DNA of 64,000 nucleotides, from positions 1,893,363-1,957,362 of the forward strand of contig NZ_CP036349.1 in assembly GCF_007753265.1 (NCBI RefSeq), in the 5' to 3' direction. The first letter of the stretch is position 1, and every line of letters starts with the position of its first letter. The translations under genes and the position numbers were made by a program. The notes under the pieces are model-generated. The model was given only the letters and a program-made list of their open reading frames with translations. It was not told the origin of the DNA and made no database searches. This document shows, in pieces, positions 17,740-26,251 of this stretch. The stretch comes from Botrimarina mediterranea (GTDB taxonomy: Bacteria; Planctomycetota; Planctomycetia; Pirellulales; Lacipirellulaceae).

Positions 17740-18450
17740 ATGCACCAGGTCAACTCGATCGACGTTTACGATTCGCCCGAGAGCGTGGTCCGCCCCGTCC
17801 CTCGTCGCCGCGGCGCCGACGCGTACGACACGCTGCTGTGGCGTCTGCAACCGCGGCTCGAAGAGTCACGCGTCAAGAGCGACGGTGCGGGTTTCCTCGT
17901 GGGCGTCACGGCCTGCGACCGCAAAGCCGGCGTGAGCACGGTTGCGGCGAACCTCGCCATCCGCGCCGCCGATCACCAGATGCGTCCGGTGCTTCTGATC
18001 GACTCGGCGTGTCAACAGCCCACCGTCGGCAGGAAGTTCCGCCTGCGTGACGCCTTGGGGCTTTCCGACGCGTTGGCGGGTCGCTGCTCATTCGTTGAGG
18101 CGATCCACCAGACGAGCGTCGATGGCCTCGACGTGATGCCGCTAGGGACTGCCGGCCTAATGGACCGCGTCGGCCTCGATTGCCAGCAGGTCGAGGCGAT
18201 GATCGGCGGCCTCCGCGAATCGCACCAGATGGTTATCTTCGACCTTCCCGAAGTCAGCGAGCTGCGAAACATGCTGGTCGTGGCTCGTCAGTTGGATGCG
18301 GTCGTGCTGACGATCCGCCACGAGACGACCTCTGCCGCGATGCTCGAACGCGTCGCCGACCAACTGCAAGCGGACCGCGTCAATCTCATTGGCTCGGTGG
18401 TGACCGCGCACAAGCAGTACGTGCCGAACTGGTTGCGTCGCCGGCTGTGA
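17740..18450 (+). CDS. CpsD/CapB-like protein with mutated P-loop (probable pseudokinase)
   Basis: 236 residues from ATG 17740. The fold follows BY-kinases of polysaccharide loci: a short linker, then GVTACDRKAGVSTVAANLAI, VLLIDSACQQPTVGRKF, GLSDALAG and MVIFDLPEVSE. In BY-kinases the P-loop reads GEGKST. Here the aligned residues are K62-A-G-V65-S-T, so the phosphate-binding Lys is Val. The Walker A' DxD is replaced by DSA, and the C-terminal Tyr cluster is missing (ends VPNWLRRRL). It probably still docks on the GNVR protein but may not phosphorylate. My recollection is that GVSTVA-type variants occur in other planctomycetes, which would make this a lineage feature. Confidence 0.8.
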   Translation: MHQVNSIDVYDSPESVVRPVPRRRGADAYDTLLWRLQPRLEESRVKSDGAGFLVGVTACDRKAGVSTVAANLAIRAADHQMRPVLLIDSACQQPTVGRKFRLRDALGLSDALAGRCSFVEAIHQTSVDGLDVMPLGTAGLMDRVGLDCQQVEAMIGGLRESHQMVIFDLPEVSELRNMLVVARQLDAVVLTIRHETTSAAMLERVADQLQADRVNLIGSVVTAHKQYVPNWLRRRL

Positions 18451-18498
18451 ATCGCTGCGTAAATCTCGTTGTCACCAATTTTCCCTAGGCCCGCTGAC

Positions 18499-19800
18499 GT
18501 GTCGTTACACGCCCCGCAAACCGTTGTGGCCCGTGGGGCGACGAGTTCGGGGGGGCGGCGCGCCATTGACATGGTCCCGCGCGGCCTGTGGGTCTTCATC
18601 GATCAAGCCGTCGTCAGCCTGGCGAACTTTGCGGCGCCGATCGCCGTGGGGCGCTCCGCCGGGCAGGAAGAGCTGGGGTACTTCGTCCTCGGGTTTTCTA
18701 TCTACCTGTTCACGCTAGGCCTGGCGCGGGCGATGGTTTGGACGGCGTTCACACGCCGCACCCCGCAGCTCGACGTGGCCGATCGACCTGCCTACGCCGG
18801 CAGCGCGACGGTCCACCTGCTCGTCTTCGCCGCGGTCTCGTGCGGCCTAACGCTGCTCGTCGCTACCGGCGCGTGGGCGTTGGGCTACCGCCTTTACGCT
18901 TGGCTGCTGACGCTTGTCGGCCCTTGCGCCGCCGCGATGCTGCTGCGCGAGCACGTGCGCCGGCTCGGGCTGGCGAGGTTCGACTTCTTCGATGTCTTTC
19001 TCTTCGACGCGGTGGTGTCGATCGCCCAGGTGTTGCTACTGGTGTGGATCGCGGTGCGTGGGACCGTGTGCGCGAATGACGCATTCCTTGCTCTAGCGGT
19101 GACGTCGATGCTCGCCGTGCCGTGGCTGCTGCTGAAGAGCGGCGCCTGGCGTATCGACTGGCGCCGTGTAATTCCCGACTGGAACGAGAACTGGTCGATC
19201 ACCAAGTGGCTCGCCGGCGGCGCCACCGCGGTGCTCCTCGGCAAGGAGGGTTACAACTGGCTCCTGTCGGTGATCGCGTCCATCGCGGAACTCGGCCGGC
19301 TCGGCGCCGCGCGGGTGATCGTGCAGATGACCAACCCCTTGGTGATCGGGGTCTCGAATTATCTCGGCCCCGTCAGCGCCAAGGTTCATGCCGACAACGG
19401 CGTCGCGGGGCTCTGGCGTTACACGGTCCGCACGACCGCTGTCATGGCGTCGTCGATCGGCGCGTTTCTGTTGGGCGTCGCCGTGGTGGGCGTGCCGATC
19501 GTGCAGCTGATCTTTGGCAAAGCGGCCGAAGGCGTCACGACGCTGCTGCTCGTGACGCTGACCGCTGGACTGCTGTCCGAGGCGCTGCTGATCCCCATCG
19601 AATACGCCATGGTCAACCTCGGCCGCACGCGGCTGATGTTCAAGACGGCCATCATGCGGCTGGTGGTGAACGGGTCGATCGGCTTCGGCCTGGTTGGTCT
19701 CTTCGGCGCCGAGGCGATCGGCGTCGGCATGTTGCTGGGGAGCCTTGTGGCGCTGGCGTGGCAGTGGGCGGCCTTCGCTCAGGAGGCCCGCGATGAGTAG
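18499..19800 (+). CDS. Polysaccharide flippase (Wzx/MOP superfamily)
   Basis: About 433 residues from GTG 18499; a TTG at 18469 or ATG at 18571 are alternatives and none has a strong ribosome binding site. About twelve hydrophobic segments are visible, starting with GLWVFIDQAVVSLANFAAPI, the typical first helix of lipopolysaccharide translocases. Others are YFVLGFSIYLFTLGLARAMV, ATVHLLVFAAVSCGLTLLVA, VVSIAQVLLLVWIAV and FGLVGLFGAEAIGVGMLLGS. It should flip the lipid-linked repeat unit to the periplasmic face. Its stop overlaps the start of the next gene by 8 bases, showing translational coupling. Confidence 0.88.
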   Translation: MSLHAPQTVVARGATSSGGRRAIDMVPRGLWVFIDQAVVSLANFAAPIAVGRSAGQEELGYFVLGFSIYLFTLGLARAMVWTAFTRRTPQLDVADRPAYAGSATVHLLVFAAVSCGLTLLVATGAWALGYRLYAWLLTLVGPCAAAMLLREHVRRLGLARFDFFDVFLFDAVVSIAQVLLLVWIAVRGTVCANDAFLALAVTSMLAVPWLLLKSGAWRIDWRRVIPDWNENWSITKWLAGGATAVLLGKEGYNWLLSVIASIAELGRLGAARVIVQMTNPLVIGVSNYLGPVSAKVHADNGVAGLWRYTVRTTAVMASSIGAFLLGVAVVGVPIVQLIFGKAAEGVTTLLLVTLTAGLLSEALLIPIEYAMVNLGRTRLMFKTAIMRLVVNGSIGFGLVGLFGAEAIGVGMLLGSLVALAWQWAAFAQEARDE

Positions 19801-21226
19801 CTCCGTCGCCATGTCGGGCTTTGCTGATTTCGGTGGGTACGACGACACACCTACCGACGCCGGAAGTATCCGCTGGGGCCGCGTGTTGTGGGTCGTCGCC
19901 TTCTTCCTACCCGTCTTCTATTACATCGACCACGACGCCGAGGCGTTCGCGGGCCGGCAAGTCGCCGACGAGACCGAAGACGATATCGCCGACCAATACG
20001 TCGACGAGATCGAAGGGGGGAGCGGGCTCCGCAAGCTGGTGCTGATCACTTACGGCGTCACGGGCCTGTGGTGCCTGATGCAATGCCGCGACCGCGAATG
20101 GAACGTCCAGCGCTTCGCCGCGCTCGCGACGTGCGCGCTGATGGCGTGGATCCTGCTCAGTGTCTTCTGGTCGCTCAATCCTGGCCTGACCTTCAAACGC
20201 ATCGTCGCGTTCGGCATGGTCTTCGTCGGATCGCTCGGGTATGCCCGCCTGTTACGAGCCGACGAGTTGCTGGCTGTGTCGCTGGCGACATTCGCCCTCC
20301 TGATCGGCAACAGCTTTTTCCTGGATGTCGTGAACGGCGGCAAGCCGTGGGACCTCGACTATCGCTTCGGTGGGACGCTGCATCCCAACTTGCAATCCAC
20401 TTATTGCGCGATGCTTTGCCTGGCGGCTTACTGCACGCCTAAGAAGTACGGCAGCCAATGGGTCGCCCGGGCGTTATTCTTCATGGGAATCGTCTTGCTG
20501 ATTCAGACACAGTCGCGAACGAGCCTCTTCGCCCTGCTGGCGGCGCTGGGGATGGTGTCGCTGGTCAAGCTGTCATCGACGCTACGGTGGCAAACCGCGT
20601 TGCTGCTGTTGCTCGTCGTCTCGATCACGACCATCGCGATCGCTAGCTTCAGCGAGGGCCAGCGTAAGGGGCTCACCGAGGCCGCCCTCATGGGCCGCAC
20701 CGAACAATCCGGCACCCTCTCGGGCCGCGTGCCGCTCTGGCAAGAGCTGACGCGCTTCGCGTCGGCGCGCCCGCTGACGGGATACGGCTTCGAGTCGTTC
20801 TGGACGCCCGAGAACATTGACGCCGTGATGAGGTCCCAGAAGTGGGCCCTCCAGTCGGCGCACAACTCGTACTTTGAGACCGTGCTGCAACTCGGCCTGC
20901 CGGGCCTGGTCTTCGCGTGCGTGATGGTGCTGGCGAGCTTCAACCTGACGCAGGCCGCCTACGAGCACACCCGCGCGTCGGGCTACGCGTATATGTACGG
21001 CGTTCTCGGCTTCGGGATGGCGAATAGCCTGCTCGAGTCAAACTTCGCTAAGCTCAAGTATCCAACCGTCATCGCGTTGATCGGCGTGCTGGGCGTGATC
21101 GCCTTCTACCCAGCGAGTGACTCCTACGAGGTCCCCTACCTCAAGTTCCGCCGGCGACGAGACGCAGCGCCCTGTCGCGGCGCCGCCGGCCGGGACCATG
21201 CGAGGGAGGGCCGCCAGATTGCCTAA
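19793..21226 (+). CDS. O-antigen ligase/polymerase-like membrane protein, copy 1
   Basis: 477 residues from ATG 19793 with a perfect AGGAGG at 19781-19786. It is polytopic (about 11-12 helices) with the large periplasmic loop of Wzy/WaaL proteins: GRVPLWQELTRFASARPLTG, YGFESFW, then the signature SAHNSYFETVLQLGLPGLVF. An earlier shared motif is YRFGGTLHPNLQSTYCAM. The enzyme joins or polymerises undecaprenol-linked glycans in the periplasm. The next gene is a clear paralogue in the same order, so the pair arose by tandem duplication. The last 25 residues are basic and overlap the start of copy 2. Confidence 0.9.
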   Translation: MSSSVAMSGFADFGGYDDTPTDAGSIRWGRVLWVVAFFLPVFYYIDHDAEAFAGRQVADETEDDIADQYVDEIEGGSGLRKLVLITYGVTGLWCLMQCRDREWNVQRFAALATCALMAWILLSVFWSLNPGLTFKRIVAFGMVFVGSLGYARLLRADELLAVSLATFALLIGNSFFLDVVNGGKPWDLDYRFGGTLHPNLQSTYCAMLCLAAYCTPKKYGSQWVARALFFMGIVLLIQTQSRTSLFALLAALGMVSLVKLSSTLRWQTALLLLLVVSITTIAIASFSEGQRKGLTEAALMGRTEQSGTLSGRVPLWQELTRFASARPLTGYGFESFWTPENIDAVMRSQKWALQSAHNSYFETVLQLGLPGLVFACVMVLASFNLTQAAYEHTRASGYAYMYGVLGFGMANSLLESNFAKLKYPTVIALIGVLGVIAFYPASDSYEVPYLKFRRRRDAAPCRGAAGRDHAREGRQIA

Positions 21227-22580
21227 CGCCGCTCTCATTCCGACGACGTCCGTCGTTACCTCCCACGCTCAAGACCGATCTTGGCTGCGACTGGCGCGCA
21301 ACGTCGGCCTCGTCTTCTTTCTGGTGGCGGTCTTCGGCGCGGTCGAGCACGACACGCTCTACGCGAACGCCGCCATCACGACGATGAGCGAGAAAGAGAT
21401 CCGCGACCTGTTCATCGAGCAGATGGAGCGCGGCAACGCGCTGCGCCAAGTCGCGCTCCTCGCCTTGGGCTGCGTGGGCGTCGCTGGCATGGCGTCTTCG
21501 CGCGAAAAGCCATGGAATGTCCGCTGGAGTGTGTTGGCGCCCCTGGTCGTGTTGGTTGCCCTGTCGTGCCTCAGCATCGCGTGGACCCCGCAGCCCGTCG
21601 TGACAGCCAAACGGCTGGTCGTGTTGGCGTGCGTGCTTACCGGTTGCGCCGGCCTCGCACGAATCCTCACCCCGCGCGAGTTCCTCGGCGTTTCGCTGGC
21701 GACGCTCCTGCTCTTTATCAGCGGCAGCATTGCCGTGGACATGGCGGCGGGCGGCCGTCCCTGGTCGGGCGACTACCGCTTCGGCGGGACGCTCCACCCC
21801 AACGCTCAAGCGACCTACTGCGCGATCCTCGCCATCGCGGCGAACTGCTTGCGGCTCGGCTTCGGTCGCCGCTGGCTGAAGCTGGTGATCATCGCCGCGG
21901 CGCTGGGGCTGATCGTCCTCACCGAATCCCGCACCGGCCTGATGGCGGCCGTGGCGGCGCTGGTGTTGACATGGATGGTGAAGCTCCCACCGGGGATGCG
22001 TTGGGCCGGGTTCTCCCTCGGAATCGCCGGCGCGACGCTGCTGGTGGTCGCCTACTTCAGCGTCGGCAGCGGCGCCCGCAGCCGCGTCGTCGATACGGCT
22101 CTCTTGGGTCGCAGCCAGCAGGCCGGCTCACTGACCGGCCGTCTTCCGCTGTGGGACGAGCTGCTCGACCACGCCGCCGACAAGCCGCTGCTCGGCTATG
22201 GCTACGAGGGCTTTTGGACCGAAAAGCGCATCGCCGCGATCATGCGCAGCCAAGGATGGTCGCTGCAGAACGCGCACAACTCGTACTTCGAGATCCTGCT
22301 GCAACTGGGGTACGTCGGCCTCTTCTTGGCGATTTGGTTCTTGATTGCCGGTTCAACCACGCTCGCCGCGGCGACGACGCTCACGCGCGACCCGGGCTAC
22401 GCCTTCGCCTTCGGCGTCGTGATGTTCGGCGTGCTCAATAGCGGGCTGGAGTCGCTGTTCGTCAAGCTCCGTTACTCGCCCGTCATCGCGATGATCGGCC
22501 TCTTGATGGTCGCACTTTACTACCCGCTAACCAGCAGCGACGAGCCCGAGTCACGCCTCCCTCAACGGCGGGTGTTTTAG
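21198..22580 (+). CDS. O-antigen ligase/polymerase-like membrane protein, copy 2
   Basis: 460 residues from ATG 21198, overlapping copy 1 by 29 bases; a TTG at 21219 is the other possible start. It shares with copy 1 YRFGGTLHPNAQATYCAI, GRLPLWDELLDHAADKPLLG, YGYEGFWTEKRI and NAHNSYFEILLQLGYVGLFL. An N-terminal segment is also shared in position (EKEIRDLFIEQMERGNALRQ here, DDIADQYVDEIEGGSGLRKL in copy 1). Divergence between the copies is substantial, so they may act on different acceptors (polymerase versus ligase). The next gene begins two bases after the stop. Confidence 0.9.
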   Translation: MRGRAARLPNAALIPTTSVVTSHAQDRSWLRLARNVGLVFFLVAVFGAVEHDTLYANAAITTMSEKEIRDLFIEQMERGNALRQVALLALGCVGVAGMASSREKPWNVRWSVLAPLVVLVALSCLSIAWTPQPVVTAKRLVVLACVLTGCAGLARILTPREFLGVSLATLLLFISGSIAVDMAAGGRPWSGDYRFGGTLHPNAQATYCAILAIAANCLRLGFGRRWLKLVIIAAALGLIVLTESRTGLMAAVAALVLTWMVKLPPGMRWAGFSLGIAGATLLVVAYFSVGSGARSRVVDTALLGRSQQAGSLTGRLPLWDELLDHAADKPLLGYGYEGFWTEKRIAAIMRSQGWSLQNAHNSYFEILLQLGYVGLFLAIWFLIAGSTTLAAATTLTRDPGYAFAFGVVMFGVLNSGLESLFVKLRYSPVIAMIGLLMVALYYPLTSSDEPESRLPQRRVF

Positions 22581-22581
22581 C

Positions 22582-23634
22582 ATGAACAGCCTCCCGCGCT
22601 ATACCGACCTTCCGCCCGTCGATGTCACCGTTGTTGTCGGCAGCTACAACCGCTCAGCGATGCTCGCCGAGACGATCGACAGCCTGACGGCGCTCGACAC
22701 GTCGCTCCCCGGCGGCGGGCGATTTACCTACGAAGTCGTCGCGATCGACAACGCCTCGACCGACGACACGCAGGCCGTGCTCGCGCGCTACGCCGACCCC
22801 GCGTTGCGCGGCGCCGCCGAGCGTGTCCGCGGCTTCTACGAAAGCGAGCCTGGCGTCACTCACGCCCGTAACCGCGGGCTGCGCGAAGCGGCCGGCGAGT
22901 GGATCGCCTTCCACGACGACGACCAACGCGCCCATCCGCAGTGGCTTGCGAAGCTTCAAGAGCTCGCTCGCCGCCGCCATCTCAAGGTCGTCGGCGGCGC
23001 GGTGCATCTGTCGCTCCCCGAGGACAACATCCGCGTCCTGGCGCCTGAGTGCCGCGTTTTGCTCGGTGAAAAGGTCGGCTGGGACCAAGAGCAGCCCTAC
23101 ACGCGAAAGCGGATCCCCGGCACCAACAACCTGATGCTACACCGCTCGGTGCTTGAAGAGGTGGGCGTCTTTGACACCCGCATCACGGACGGTGGCGAGG
23201 ACGCCGACCTTTACCGCCGCGTCCGCTCGGCCGGGCACGAGGCGTGGTACACGCCCGAGGCGATCGTCTACCACCTTATCCCCAGGCCGCGGCTGGCGGA
23301 CGGCTACATGAAATGGACCGCCACCCGCCACGGCCAGCACCTGGCGTTGCGGGAGTACAAGGAATGGGGACGCGCAAAGCTCGGCGGGATGCTGATAATT
23401 CGCGCACTTCAGGCCGGTTGTAACTACTATCCGCGTTACGCCGTAGCTATCCTGTCCCAGCAGCGTGAGCAGGCCCTCGGAAAGCGGGCTCTCCTGTGGC
23501 GATCCCAGGCCTACCTTGCTCGGGCGTGGTCGCTCTTCCGCAAGGGGGACGCGGAGGCCGGCGGCCACGATGCGTCTCTCAACCTGCGTGAGGGACGCGA
23601 AAAGCTGATCCACGGCGCCTCGGGCGCCGGCTGA
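22582..23634 (+). CDS. Glycosyltransferase family 2
   Basis: 350 residues from ATG 22582, one base after the preceding stop. The GT-A fold starts with VDVTVVVGSYNRSAMLAETI, followed by VVAIDNASTDDT, ARNRGLREAAGEWIAFHDDD (the DxD metal/nucleotide site), RIPGTNNLMLHRSVLEEVGV and ITDGGEDADLYRRV with the catalytic ED. It lacks membrane segments except weakly hydrophobic stretches near the C-terminus. It probably adds one sugar of the exopolysaccharide repeat. Its place inside the tightly packed block from 18.5 to 23.6 kb argues for co-expression. Confidence 0.92.
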   Translation: MNSLPRYTDLPPVDVTVVVGSYNRSAMLAETIDSLTALDTSLPGGGRFTYEVVAIDNASTDDTQAVLARYADPALRGAAERVRGFYESEPGVTHARNRGLREAAGEWIAFHDDDQRAHPQWLAKLQELARRRHLKVVGGAVHLSLPEDNIRVLAPECRVLLGEKVGWDQEQPYTRKRIPGTNNLMLHRSVLEEVGVFDTRITDGGEDADLYRRVRSAGHEAWYTPEAIVYHLIPRPRLADGYMKWTATRHGQHLALREYKEWGRAKLGGMLIIRALQAGCNYYPRYAVAILSQQREQALGKRALLWRSQAYLARAWSLFRKGDAEAGGHDASLNLREGREKLIHGASGAG

Positions 23635-23688
23635 GTCCCCAATCCTTCCAGCGAGCGGCGGCTGCCCCTCGCCACCCTCCCTTCCTCG

Positions 23689-24534
23689 ATGCCCACCTAC
23701 GTTTCAGGCGCCGTCACTCTCGATCGTCCGGTCACGTCCGATCCAGAAAGCGATCTCGCTCCCAACGCTGTAACGCAGCCCACGATCCGCGTCGCGCTCC
23801 CCGCTTACAACGAGGCCGAAGCGCTGCTGCCGTTGCTCGAGTCGCTGCACGCGACCCTTGTGCGCGCCGGCTTGCCGCACGAGATCGTCGTCGTCGATGA
23901 TGGCAGCAAAGACGACACCGCCCTGATCGCCAGCCAGGCGTCGTTCATGATGCCAGTGCGCCTCGTGCAACACGAGCGCAACCAAGGCCTCGCCGCCGCG
24001 CTGCGGACGGGCCTCACCGACGCGGTGGATCATGCGGCGCCCGGCGACATCGTCGTCACAATGGACTCCGACAACACGCACCCCGCCGGCCTGATCCCGC
24101 GGATGCTGACGATGATCGCCGAAGGGCACGACGTCGTGATCGCCTCGCGCTTCCAGCCCGGCGCCCGCGTCATCGGCGTCCCGCTGGAACGCGTGCTGCT
24201 CAGCATCGCGGCGCGTTGGGTCTTCAAGGTCCTGCAACCGATCCCCGGCGTCCGCGACTATACGTGCGGCTTCCGCGCGTACCGCGTCGAAGCCCTCGCC
24301 GCCACGATCGAACACTACGGCCCGCGCTTCGTCAGCGAGCAGGGTTTTTCCTGCATGGTCGATGTACTGCTCAAGATGCGCCGTCTTCAAGTGAACGGCG
24401 GCCCGATCGTCATGGGCGAAGCGCCGATGATTCTGCGTTACGATCAAAAGGGCGGCGTCAGCAAGATGCGGGTCTTCCGCACCATCCGCCAAACGTTGTC
24501 GTTAGTTGCGCGCCGCACCGTCGGCGGCGCGTGA
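23689..24534 (+). CDS. Glycosyltransferase family 2, polyprenol-phosphate sugar synthase-like
   Basis: 281 residues from ATG 23689. Motifs follow dolichyl/undecaprenyl-phosphate mannose or glucose synthases: IRVALPAYNEAEALLPLLES, HEIVVVDDGSKDDT, RNQGLAAALRTGL, DIVVTMDSDNTHP, VVIASRFQPGARVIGVPLER and DYTCGFRAYR, then SEQGFSCMVDVLLKM. No C-terminal membrane anchors follow, so it resembles the single-domain DPM1 type. It could supply a lipid-phosphate sugar donor or decorate the polymer. A short GAAGCG-AAAA-CGCTTC hairpin begins at the stop codon (24532-24547). Confidence 0.9.
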   Translation: MPTYVSGAVTLDRPVTSDPESDLAPNAVTQPTIRVALPAYNEAEALLPLLESLHATLVRAGLPHEIVVVDDGSKDDTALIASQASFMMPVRLVQHERNQGLAAALRTGLTDAVDHAAPGDIVVTMDSDNTHPAGLIPRMLTMIAEGHDVVIASRFQPGARVIGVPLERVLLSIAARWVFKVLQPIPGVRDYTCGFRAYRVEALAATIEHYGPRFVSEQGFSCMVDVLLKMRRLQVNGGPIVMGEAPMILRYDQKGGVSKMRVFRTIRQTLSLVARRTVGGA

Positions 24535-24572
24535 AGCGAAAACGCTTCGCAAGGCACGGAAGCAACGATTGG

Positions 24573-24602
24573 CAGGGAGCCAGAATGCGTCAGCGCCCGG
24601 AG
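24573..24602. repeat. Half copy of the GGGAGCCGGAACGCG arm
   Basis: Thirty bases (CAGGGAGCCAGAATGCGTCA, then GCGCCCGGAG) match the left arm of the palindrome at 61501-61533 with three differences. No right arm follows. One of the three differences (C to T) creates the ATG at 24585 used as start of the next gene. Confidence 0.7.
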
Positions 24603-26030
24603 CGGCGCCAAGAGAGACCCCCGCAACCCCCTCCCGCCGTGCCCACCACCCTCCAGACCACCCCCCCCACCACGCCGCGCCCCAGCGCCAGCAACCAACG
24701 CCGCCACTGGTGCGTGGTCGGTGGCGGCATGCTCGGCCTCTCACTGGCTAACGAGCTCCAGAAACGCGGCGTCCGCGTCACGGTCCTCGAAGCGGGCCCC
24801 GAGCTCGGCGGCCTCGCCAGCCCCTGGGAGCTGCACGACGCCGAGACCGGCCGCGACGTCACCTGGGACCGCCACTACCACGTGACGCTCCTCTCCGACA
24901 CGCGGCTCCGACAACTGCTCGAAGAGATCGGCCTCGCTGAGGACATGCGCTGGATCGAAACCAAGACCGGCTTCTACAGCGGCGGCAAGATGTACTCGAT
25001 GTCCTCGACGCTCGAGTTCCTCACGTTCCCGCCGCTGCGGCTGTGGGAGAAATTCCGTCTCGGCATGACGATCTTCGGCGCGTCGAAGATCAAGAACTGG
25101 AAACGCCTCGAACAAATCTCCGTCACCGACTGGCTCCGCAAGTGGTCGGGCGCCGGCGCGTTCGAGAAGGTCTGGCTGCCGCTGCTGAAGGCGAAGCTTG
25201 GCGACGCCCACACGCGCGTCTCAGCCGCGTTCATCTGGGCCCACATCAGCCGCATGTACGCTGCCCGCCGCACGGGCCACAAGAAAGAGATGTTCGGCTA
25301 CGTCCGCGGCGGCTACCCGCGCATCCTGCAAACGCTCGCCGACACGCTCGAAGATCGCGGCGTCGAGTTGCTCACCGACGCGCCGGTAAGTGAAGCAACC
25401 GCCACAGCCGACGGCCGCGTCGCGGTAAAGCTCGCCGACGGCTCGACGATGCACTTCGACGAGGTCGCTTTCACGACGCCATCGTCCGTCATCGCCCGCG
25501 CCGTGCCCGGTCTCAGCGACGACGAGCGCGCCCGCCACCAGGGCGTCGATTACCTCGGCATCGTCTGCGCGTCGCTGCTGCTCAAGAAGCCGATCACCGA
25601 GTACTACGTCACCAATATCACTGACGGCTGGGTCCCGCTCACCGCGGTGATCGAGATGACGACGATTGTCGATCCCGAAGAACTCGGCGGCCGCTACTTG
25701 GTTTACCTGCCAAAGTATTGCCCCGCCGACGATAGGCTCTTCGACCGCACCGACGATGAATTGCGAGAAGAATGGCTTTCCGCCCTCGAAAAAATGCACC
25801 CGCACTTCTCGCGTGCCGATGTCGTCGCGATGCGCTTCAGCCGCGTTCGCAGCGTGATGGCCCTGCCAACGCTCAACTACAGCGAACGCCTGCCGCCAAT
25901 GAAGACCAGCGTCCCGGGCGTGTGGGCCGTCAACTCGGCCCACATCCTCAAAGGCAACCTCAACGTCAACGAAACGATCCAAGTCGCCGACGAAGCCCTC
26001 ACCGGGCCCCTCGCCGCAGCTCTGGTTTGA
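24585..26030 (+). CDS. FAD-dependent oxidoreductase (protoporphyrinogen-oxidase / UDP-galactopyranose-mutase-like)
   Basis: 481 residues from ATG 24585. After a Pro/Thr/Gln-rich leader of about 40 residues comes the dinucleotide fold CVVGGGMLGLSLANELQKRG with acidic strand end VTVLEAGPELGG. Family-like segments include DVTWDRHYHVTLLSDTRLRQ, PLLKAKLGDAHTRVSAAFIW, GGYPRILQTLADTLEDRGVE and a C-terminal FAD-contact region (AVNSAHILKGNLNVNETIQV). Relatives occur in exopolysaccharide clusters, but their substrate is not known. The leader begins inside a repeat-derived half palindrome; a downstream GTG near 24639 could be the original start. Its stop is followed by nested palindromes. Confidence 0.82.
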   Translation: MRQRPERRQERPPQPPPAVPTTLQTTPPTTPRPSASNQRRHWCVVGGGMLGLSLANELQKRGVRVTVLEAGPELGGLASPWELHDAETGRDVTWDRHYHVTLLSDTRLRQLLEEIGLAEDMRWIETKTGFYSGGKMYSMSSTLEFLTFPPLRLWEKFRLGMTIFGASKIKNWKRLEQISVTDWLRKWSGAGAFEKVWLPLLKAKLGDAHTRVSAAFIWAHISRMYAARRTGHKKEMFGYVRGGYPRILQTLADTLEDRGVELLTDAPVSEATATADGRVAVKLADGSTMHFDEVAFTTPSSVIARAVPGLSDDERARHQGVDYLGIVCASLLLKKPITEYYVTNITDGWVPLTAVIEMTTIVDPEELGGRYLVYLPKYCPADDRLFDRTDDELREEWLSALEKMHPHFSRADVVAMRFSRVRSVMALPTLNYSERLPPMKTSVPGVWAVNSAHILKGNLNVNETIQVADEALTGPLAAALV

Positions 26031-26039
26031 AGTCGATTA

Positions 26040-26229
26040 ACCACAGAGGCACGGAGAGCACAGAGGAAAGCACAGAGAGAAGTAAATGTAGGAGGGGTCT
26101 CCAGACCCCGATTACGGCGTCTTGGCCGAATACGGCATGGTGCGCGTAATCGGCGTCAGGAGACGCCTCCCACAAACAAATCAAATCCTTATCTCAGTGC
26201 GTCCTCCGTGCTCTCCGTGTCTCCGTGGT
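26040..26229. repeat. Nested palindromes: ACCACAGAGGCACGG outer, TGTAGGAGGGGTCTCC inner
   Basis: Outer arms 26040-26074 and 26198-26229 (ACCACAGAGGCACGGAGAGC against its complement CTCTCCGTGTCTCCGTGGT) enclose a complete second palindrome. The inner arms are 26087-26115 and 26142-26174, of the GTAGGAGGCGTCTCC family also found at 36506, 46592 and 59631. The inner element thus sits inside the loop of the outer one. Confidence 0.88.
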
Positions 26230-26251
26230 AAACTTCCTTCGCTGAACTCCA

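Noticed and set aside
26040-26229. CRISPR-like interpretation of repeat-rich intergenic DNA
   Set aside because: Repeats are inverted and nested, not direct repeats with regular unique spacers, and no cas genes are present.
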